Source: Gp7-AA10 sp035636095 (GTDB lineage Bacteria; Acidobacteriota; Thermoanaerobaculia; Gp7-AA8). From it: DNA of 64,000 nt. Below the pieces are notes generated by a model, which was given only the letters and a program-made list of their open reading frames with translations, made no database searches and was not told the origin of the DNA. The stretch covers positions 21,552-85,551 of the forward strand of contig DASPZU010000088.1 in the NCBI GenBank assembly GCA_035636095.1, given 5' to 3'. How positions within the stretch are numbered: position 1 is the stretch's first letter; the number at the start of each line of letters is the position of its first letter. This document shows positions 58,965-64,000 of the stretch, piece by piece. The position numbers and the translations under genes are program-made.

Positions 58965-60197
58965 GCTCGATGGTCGCGCAATCGTCTCGATCTGGCAATC
59001 GTTCTGACCGTCGCCTTCATCTGCAATTTTGCGTACCTCTATTTGAGCAGCGGCGATTTCTACTATCCCGACTCATTCACCTATCTCACCCCGGCCCGCT
59101 CTCTGCTGCACGGACTGGGACTGCTCGACGACCGTGGAGTCGCCGAAACGCTTCGCACGCCGGGATATCCGCTGCTGCTGGCGCTCTTCGGCGCGCGCAC
59201 CATGCCGATCATCATTCTGCAACATCTCCTCAACGTAGCGTTGGCGATCGGCATTTACCTGCTCGTTCTGTTTCGATCTGGAAGATTTCCCGCGCTCATG
59301 GCATCGCTTCTTTTCGCACTCGACGTTCCGACCATCCATTACGCCAACAAAGTCCTCACCGAGACCGTCTTCACTGTCCTGTTGTACGTCGTTTTCGTAT
59401 TGGCGTTGCACCGGCCGCGCCCGATCGCGGTCGGACTGCTGACTGGAGTGCTCGTTCTCATCCGCCCGATTGCGTTGCTTTACTTCATCGCGCTGGCCGT
59501 CTTTTTCATGGTCAGGCGACTCCCCATGCGCCGGGTGGCATTGTTTGTCGTGATGGCGCTGCTGCTTCCCACGGCCTGGGCGATTAGAAACCGCGTGCGG
59601 ACCGGCGTTTTCACCGTCTCGTCGATCGGCGACATCAATCTGCTCATCTGTCGCGCCGCGGGGGCGCTGGCGATCGAGGACGAAGGCAACTTTCGAAAAG
59701 CGATCGGCGAGGAACAGAAAGAGCTGAGGGATGACGCCGACGATGAAATCCAGGAGAAGTTGCACATTGCGGATGCCACCGAGTTACTCCCGGCGGTGCG
59801 TGCCCGCTATTTCGCGGATTACGCCTGGGGCGTGATCCGCGAACATCCGGTCTCTTTCCTGCAGCTCACCATTCGCGGCCTGCTGGTGAATCTTTTCGAC
59901 GGCGACTGGGAGGCGGTGTGGAACACCAGCCAGGTCTCGCCGGCAGTCCTGGAGCTGACTTTCGGCGCCGTGCCGATCGTCACCTTCGTCCTGGCCACGA
60001 TCGGAACCATCTTTCTGTGGCGACGCGATCGCGCCATGGCTCTGTTGATCGTCCTGACCGCAGGCTACTTCATCGGCATCTCGGCCGGCGGCGAGTCGGA
60101 GTCTCGATTTCGCGTGCCCGTGGTTCCGCAACTCGTGATTGCAGCGGCGATGGGGGTGGAGGCAGTTAGGCGCGGAGTTGCCCTCGACGCGAATTGA
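58962..60197 (+). CDS. GT-C membrane glycosyltransferase (PMT/ArnT-like)
   Basis: 411 residues with about nine to ten membrane helices. GT39-like features: acidic first loop FYYPDSFTYLTPARSLLHG, RTPGYPLLLALFG, LTETVFTVLLYVV, and a soluble loop (residues ~225-270) rich in Glu/Asp. It probably transfers a lipid-linked sugar to a periplasmic acceptor. GTG 58962 is chosen from the divergent promoter spacing. The frame extends upstream antisense to the phosphatase, which is noise. Confidence 0.78.
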   Translation: MARWSRNRLDLAIVLTVAFICNFAYLYLSSGDFYYPDSFTYLTPARSLLHGLGLLDDRGVAETLRTPGYPLLLALFGARTMPIIILQHLLNVALAIGIYLLVLFRSGRFPALMASLLFALDVPTIHYANKVLTETVFTVLLYVVFVLALHRPRPIAVGLLTGVLVLIRPIALLYFIALAVFFMVRRLPMRRVALFVVMALLLPTAWAIRNRVRTGVFTVSSIGDINLLICRAAGALAIEDEGNFRKAIGEEQKELRDDADDEIQEKLHIADATELLPAVRARYFADYAWGVIREHPVSFLQLTIRGLLVNLFDGDWEAVWNTSQVSPAVLELTFGAVPIVTFVLATIGTIFLWRRDRAMALLIVLTAGYFIGISAGGESESRFRVPVVPQLVIAAAMGVEAVRRGVALDAN

Positions 60198-60199
60198 CA

Positions 60200-60205
60200 T
60201 AAGAT
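60200..60205 (+). promoter_or_regulatory. TAAGAT -10 of the DUF3187-like gene
   Basis: TAAGAT ends 10 nt before ATG 60216 and directly follows the GT-C stop (60195-60197). Confidence 0.4.
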
Positions 60206-60215
60206 ACGCCTCCGG

Positions 60216-61292
60216 ATGCGACGGCCGGCTGCGGCGTTCGTCCTGCTCATCCTCATTTGCGCTGCCTCACCGGCGCAAGTCAATCGCGAGGATCTGCTCG
60301 ATCCTCTTCCGATCCGCGATCAATTTCTGCTGAGCAATGGATTTTTCTTTTTCGAACCGGAGTCCGCTCGCGTACTTGCGGAAAACGAGTCCGTCATCGC
60401 GATGTCGGCCGCCGATTCGAACACCTTCGCAAAGTCGGCCTGGATCAGCCGGAGCGAATTCGGGAACCGAGGCCGCAGGGCCGCGCTCGATGAGCTGGCG
60501 AATTCGCGATTCCATCTGGGCGGTCCGGTTTTTCTCGTCGATGGCGAAACCCACCGCCTGGAGATCGCGATGCATCGCGGGTTGGGTCGCAATCTCGAGC
60601 TGGGCGTGACGATTCCGATCAGCACCATCGGCGGGGGCTGGGCGGACCGCCTGATCGAGGGCGTGCATCGGACGCTCAGCATCGGCAACGCCAATCGCGA
60701 AGCATTCCGGCGCAACTCCGAAACCGTTTATCTGCAGACCGCAACGACGCAGTACGTTCGCGAACGCTCCGTCGGCTACGCCCTCGGCGACGTTGCCATC
60801 TCCGGCAAATACGAATTGAAGTCTTTGGAGGATCGCGGAATCTCCATGTCGGTCATGGGCGCCCTGGAGCTGCCCACAGGCGATCCACAAACACTCGACG
60901 GCTCAGGCTCGCTCGACGGCGGGCTGCAACTGGTGGCATCCCGCGACTTTTCCCGCACTCGATTCCACGCCAGCCTCGGCATCCTTCGCCTCGGCTCCAA
61001 TGGGCAGCTCGGAACGAAGCCGCAGGTTCTGGTCACCGACACCTTCGGCCTTTCGCATCTGCTGAGCGATCGGACGTCCGCGGAGGTCCAGATGACGATC
61101 TCCGAGAGCCCGTTTCGCGACATCGGAATCGCGGAGTTCACCCGCCGCTCGTATCAACTGTCGATCGGCATGCAGCGCCGGATCGGCCGTTCGCTGATCG
61201 CCTACGCCGCGCTGATCGAGAACGTGCTGTCGTTCGAGAACAGCGCCGACGCGGGCGTGGCGTGGGGGGTGACCTTCCGCCCGCCCGGTTAG
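60216..61292 (+). CDS. DUF3187-like outer-membrane beta-barrel protein
   Basis: 358 residues. Signal peptide (FVLLILICAASPAQ), then PLPIRDQFLLSNGFFFFEPESA, GLGRNLELGVTIPI, SMSVMGALELPTGDPQTLDGSG, and amphipathic strand pairs to the C-terminus (RSLIAYAALIENVLSF; AWGVTFRPPG). The layout matches the DUF3187 family of outer-membrane proteins, assigned by pattern. The final Pro-Pro-Gly codons lie in the outer stem of a large hairpin repeat that fills the gap to the next gene. Confidence 0.7.
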   Translation: MRRPAAAFVLLILICAASPAQVNREDLLDPLPIRDQFLLSNGFFFFEPESARVLAENESVIAMSAADSNTFAKSAWISRSEFGNRGRRAALDELANSRFHLGGPVFLVDGETHRLEIAMHRGLGRNLELGVTIPISTIGGGWADRLIEGVHRTLSIGNANREAFRRNSETVYLQTATTQYVRERSVGYALGDVAISGKYELKSLEDRGISMSVMGALELPTGDPQTLDGSGSLDGGLQLVASRDFSRTRFHASLGILRLGSNGQLGTKPQVLVTDTFGLSHLLSDRTSAEVQMTISESPFRDIGIAEFTRRSYQLSIGMQRRIGRSLIAYAALIENVLSFENSADAGVAWGVTFRPPG

Positions 61293-61367
61293 GACGTTGG
61301 GATGTTGGGATGTTAGAACGCGTCCAACATCCTAACTTCCCAACATCCCAACCGGGTGGGCGGGCGG
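61277..61367. repeat. Tandem-arm hairpin repeat with outer GC stem, 8-nt word GTTGGGAT
   Basis: The outer stem CCGCCCGCCCGGTT (61277-61290) pairs with AACCGGGTGGGCGG (61350-61363). Inner arms: three GTTGGGAT-type 8-mers on the left; GTTGGGAT, GTTGGGAA, GTTAGGAT, GTTGGACG in reverse complement on the right. It occupies the entire interval from the last codons of the DUF3187-like gene to the stop of the convergent FHA gene (61368). Confidence 0.88.
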
Positions 61368-62999
61368 TCAACCGCAGCGCGTCAGGGCCAGCATCGTGAC
61401 GTCGTCGCCGGCGGGCGCATCGCCGACGTGGCGATTCACGTGTTCCTCGATGGCCGCCAGAATCTTGGAGGCGTTCTCGCAATGCAGCGACTTCAGCGTT
61501 TCGGCAACCGGTCCGAGTCCGAGCTGGACCTCGGCGGCATCCTCCGCTTCGGTCACGCCGTCGGTGAATAACACCAGCGCGTCGCCGCGCTTCAGCTCCG
61601 TTGTTTGATTCCGGTATTGCGCGTGTGGGAAGAGCCCGACCACGAGATCGGTCGAGCGCAGCGCCTCGACGCCGCCCGATGAAACGATCAGCGGCGGGAC
61701 ATGTCCCGCGTTTGCGAACTCCACATGTCCGTTGGTGGGATCGAGGACGCCTGCGACCAGCGTCACGAATTTCGTCGGCGCAGTTTTCGGCGCCAGGGTC
61801 GCATTCAGCTCGCGAAGAAGGTCGGCCGGCGTCGGATCGGTCCGGGTGAAGATGTTGAACGCCGTCGCGACGCTCGACATGACCAGCGCGGCCGTGATGC
61901 CCTTTCCGCTGACGTCCGCGATCACGAAATAGATTCTGCCGTCGGGGCGGACCACGATGTCGTAGTAGTCGCCGCTGACAGATTTTGCGGGTCGATTCGA
62001 CGCCGCGAAGGTATAGCCATCGATCACGGGCAACGAAGCGGGAAGCAATCGTTTCTGAATCGCGTAGGCCGTCCGCAGCTCTTCGTCGATCTTGGCCTTC
62101 GCAAATGCTTCTTCGCGCAGTCGCGTGCGCTCGAGCGTGACCGCCGCGAAGCGCGCGATCTGCGCCATCAGGCGCACGTCGTTCTCCGTCACCGCGCCGC
62201 GTTGCGAGGTGTAGTCGATGTAGAGGACACCCAGGACAGCGTCGCCCACCAGCAGTGGAGCGCAGACCGCTGAGCGGATGTTCTGCGCGATGATCGATTG
62301 CGCGCGCGCGAGCTTCTCATCCTGGCTGGTGTCGAAATACGAAACGACCTTCCGCCCATCGACAACTTCGCGCAACAGCGTGCGGCTGATGAGAAGGTCC
62401 GTCGATTGGGTCGGGTCCTGCCGGCGCAGCTTTACGTTGTCGAAGTCGGCGCGATCTTCACCGAACAATGCCAGTGCCGCGCGCGAAGGATGCAGCAGTC
62501 CGACCACGCGATCGAGAATGAACTCGAACAGATCGCTCATCGGACGGTCGGCCAGGAATTCGATCGCCAGCGAGTTCAAAATCCGCGTTCTCTCGGTGCC
62601 GCGCTCTTCCTCGTCGACTTTGATGGCCAGATTCGTCGCGTGCGAGTCGCTGTCGACCGGGATGAGCTGCGACGTCGCTTCGTCGGCGTGGAAGACCACC
62701 TCGCTGTCGCCCAGCGCGATGCGGTCGCCGGCGCGCAGCGGGACGGGGTCGACCACCTTGACGCCGTTGACGAGCGTCCCGTTGACGCTGCCGCAATCGC
62801 GCACGTACCACGTGCCGCGATCGCAGATGATCTCGGCGTGCCGACGCGAAAGGAAACGGTCTTTGATCGGAATGGTGCAGTCGGAGGCCCGCCCCAGGGT
62901 GATCGTGTCACCGTGAAGAGAGACCTGCTGCGGTGCGATGCCCGGTTGATACACCGTGAATCGCACGCGCGCCTTCGCTTCCTGAACTCCAGCAGTCAT
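61368..62999 (-). CDS. FHA-GAF-SpoIIE/PP2C phosphatase
   Basis: 543 residues, soluble. FHA domain (residues ~12-100; ITLGRASDCTIPI, SRRHAEI, VNGTLVNG) that binds phosphothreonine, a GAF domain (~130-300; DLLISRTLLREVVDG, SVLYIDY-like IDYTSQRGAVTENDV), then a PP2C domain (~325-540; KSVSGDYYDIV, IADVSGKG, LFTDGVTEA). It probably reads Thr phosphorylation (e.g. from Hanks kinases such as 46812-49646) and dephosphorylates a STAS partner (inference). TATAAT lies 15 nt upstream of the ATG. Confidence 0.92.
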   Translation of the reverse strand: MTAGVQEAKARVRFTVYQPGIAPQQVSLHGDTITLGRASDCTIPIKDRFLSRRHAEIICDRGTWYVRDCGSVNGTLVNGVKVVDPVPLRAGDRIALGDSEVVFHADEATSQLIPVDSDSHATNLAIKVDEEERGTERTRILNSLAIEFLADRPMSDLFEFILDRVVGLLHPSRAALALFGEDRADFDNVKLRRQDPTQSTDLLISRTLLREVVDGRKVVSYFDTSQDEKLARAQSIIAQNIRSAVCAPLLVGDAVLGVLYIDYTSQRGAVTENDVRLMAQIARFAAVTLERTRLREEAFAKAKIDEELRTAYAIQKRLLPASLPVIDGYTFAASNRPAKSVSGDYYDIVVRPDGRIYFVIADVSGKGITAALVMSSVATAFNIFTRTDPTPADLLRELNATLAPKTAPTKFVTLVAGVLDPTNGHVEFANAGHVPPLIVSSGGVEALRSTDLVVGLFPHAQYRNQTTELKRGDALVLFTDGVTEAEDAAEVQLGLGPVAETLKSLHCENASKILAAIEEHVNRHVGDAPAGDDVTMLALTRCG

Positions 63000-63066
63000 G
63001 GGCAGAAACGAGCGATTATAGAATTGCCTACGGTTATTGGAAGCAAGTCTTGCCGACAGCCACGAC

Positions 63067-63072
63067 TATACT
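63067..63072 (+). promoter_or_regulatory. TATACT -10 of the VanZ gene
   Basis: TATACT ends 9 nt before ATG 63082, with no Shine-Dalgarno. Confidence 0.45.
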
Positions 63073-63081
63073 CGCGCGCCG

Positions 63082-63501
63082 ATGCCATCGCGAACGACGC
63101 TCCGATTGTGGCTGCCGCCGCTCCTGTGGACAGCCGTGATCCTCGCGGCATCCGGTGCCTCCCTTTCTTCAGCAAATACCGCCCCCTGGCTGGCAAAGTT
63201 GATTAACGCCTTCTACCCCATTTCGCCGGAGGCGTTTGCGATCGCCAATTTCATGATCCGAAAGGCCGCTCACCTCACCGGATATGGCATCCTCGGCGCC
63301 CTCGTTTTTCGGGCCATTCGGGCAGAGCGGCCGAGCTGGGAAGTCCGCTGGGCGATCGCCGCCATCGTGTTTTCGGCGGTCGTAGCGTCACTGGACGAGT
63401 GGCATCAATCGTTCGTTCAGTCGCGCACAGGAACGCCACAGGACGTCCTGCTTGACACACTCGGTGCGACACTGGCGCAGGTGCTATTCTTCAGAGCGTG
63501 A
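63082..63501 (+). CDS. VanZ-family membrane protein
   Basis: 139 residues, about four membrane helices. VanZ-like motifs: FMIRKAAHLTGYGILGALVFRA and VASLDEWHQSFVQSRTGTPQDVLLDTLGA, with the acidic Asp-Glu and Gln-Asp residues typical of the family. VanZ proteins are membrane proteins of unclear role; some affect teicoplanin resistance. Its stop overlaps the GTG start of the next gene (GTGA, 63498-63501). Confidence 0.88.
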   Translation: MPSRTTLRLWLPPLLWTAVILAASGASLSSANTAPWLAKLINAFYPISPEAFAIANFMIRKAAHLTGYGILGALVFRAIRAERPSWEVRWAIAAIVFSAVVASLDEWHQSFVQSRTGTPQDVLLDTLGATLAQVLFFRA

Positions 63502-64000
63502 TTCGACGCTCGATTTACCTCCTTCTCCTCGTTTCCTCTACTGCCTTTGCTGCTGAGCGTCAGATCCTCTCCAAGACCTATACCATCGATCGCAGATACA
63601 GATCGATGGAAGGTCCGTCCAGCGTCCAAAAAATCGTTCTCGGAAGCAGCGCCACGCCGGAATTGCTGTGGATCACCGGCATCCGCACGGAGATGGTCGC
63701 GGAAGATGGAGCGACGCCGCAGTTGCCGGAGCTGATGTGCCACGTCAACGTCGATCTCGACACCAACCTCCACCAGGCGCTCTTCAATCTTCCTCGGCCG
63801 ACCGCATCGCGTCTGATGACGCTGTCGCAAGGAATGCTGGCGGCGAAATTGCCTTTGGGCTACGGATTCCCGATCGCTTCGAATGAGCCGCTTCTGCTTT
63901 TCACGCAGGTCCTCAATCACAACATCGAGCATCCGAACAATTTGAAAGTGCGACACCGTGTGACGTTCGAATACGTTCGCGACGCGGATCTCGCTCGACC
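63498..64000 (+). CDS. Secreted hypothetical protein (3' partial)
   Basis: The GTG at 63498 overlaps the VanZ stop by 4 nt. Signal peptide (RSIYLLLLVSSTAFAAE), then a soluble region with MEGPSSVQKIVLGSS, ELLWITGIRTEMV, ELMCHVNVDLD and LGYGFPIASNEPLLLFTQVLNHN, running off the right edge after 167 codons. It resembles mixed-beta secreted proteins with a His/Cys site (MCHVN), but I do not recognise the family. Confidence 0.7.
   Translation, partial: MIRRSIYLLLLVSSTAFAAERQILSKTYTIDRRYRSMEGPSSVQKIVLGSSATPELLWITGIRTEMVAEDGATPQLPELMCHVNVDLDTNLHQALFNLPRPTASRLMTLSQGMLAAKLPLGYGFPIASNEPLLLFTQVLNHNIEHPNNLKVRHRVTFEYVRDADLAR

Noticed and set aside
1931..64000. rRNA and tRNA genes
   Set aside because: None seen; I did not find a cloverleaf or rRNA core by reading, although a tRNA scan would be more sensitive.

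Overview
The window is a compact, GC-rich bacterial chromosome segment: about 57 protein genes, no gene-free gap over 300 bp, no rRNA, tRNA, CRISPR array or transposase seen. Gene content suggests an acidobacterium (Acidobacteriota, perhaps a Thermoanaerobaculia-like lineage): DUF4388 proteins, a Ser/Thr kinase fused to a TolB-like propeller, several SpoIIE-type PP2C phosphatases, IPT/BNR secreted proteins, glycine-rich TonB proteins, an M14 peptidase and a TIGR04283 glycosyltransferase. This is inferred from family content, not from a phylogenetic marker. Many convergent pairs overlap at their stops and many co-directional genes overlap by 1-4 nt.

Layout. 1-9 kb: lipoprotein, two DUF4388 proteins, a GAF-GGDEF protein, a class II nucleotidyltransferase and the RNA-maintenance run rsmD-phoH-ybeY. 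8.9-15.7 kb: a methylmalonyl-CoA mutase large subunit and a TPM-domain gene, between which lie two tandem cargo units, each bounded by a copy of the mutase 3' end and a copy of the TPM 3' end. 15.7-31.6 kb: carA, M14 peptidase, LolC/E-type permease, STT3-like membrane protein, murI, NtrC-type regulator, pepA, HpnR-like radical SAM enzyme, 5'-3' exonuclease, methyltransferase, moaC-mobA. 32-43 kb: glycosyltransferase; nifS - receiver/PilZ - TPR operon; lipoprotein-lepB-pcnB operon; TonB; P5C dehydrogenase; PIG-L deacetylase. 43-64 kb: cupredoxin/IPT protein, DUF5009 protein, MerR-TPR regulator, kinase-propeller, Ku and an alkyltransferase-like protein, EamA transporter, SulP transporter operonic with a PP2C phosphatase, TonB, PilT-like ATPase, two more PP2C phosphatases, GT-C protein, DUF3187-like protein, VanZ and a truncated secreted protein.

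Three signals cut across the genes. (1) Seventeen inverted-repeat elements, most starting within a few bases of a stop codon. In twelve of them each arm is a short tandem array of a 7-9 nt word, and the word differs between elements: the architecture is conserved while the sequence is not. One REP-like element lies in frame inside murI. (2) Many start codons sit 6-10 nt after a TANNNT -10 hexamer, with no room for a Shine-Dalgarno site, which implies widespread leaderless transcription. Several divergent gene pairs share or interlock one AT-rich core; in one pair the start codon of each gene is part of the other's -10. (3) The tandem cargo locus at 10.3-15.0 kb looks like two haplotypes of a variable site joined in series.
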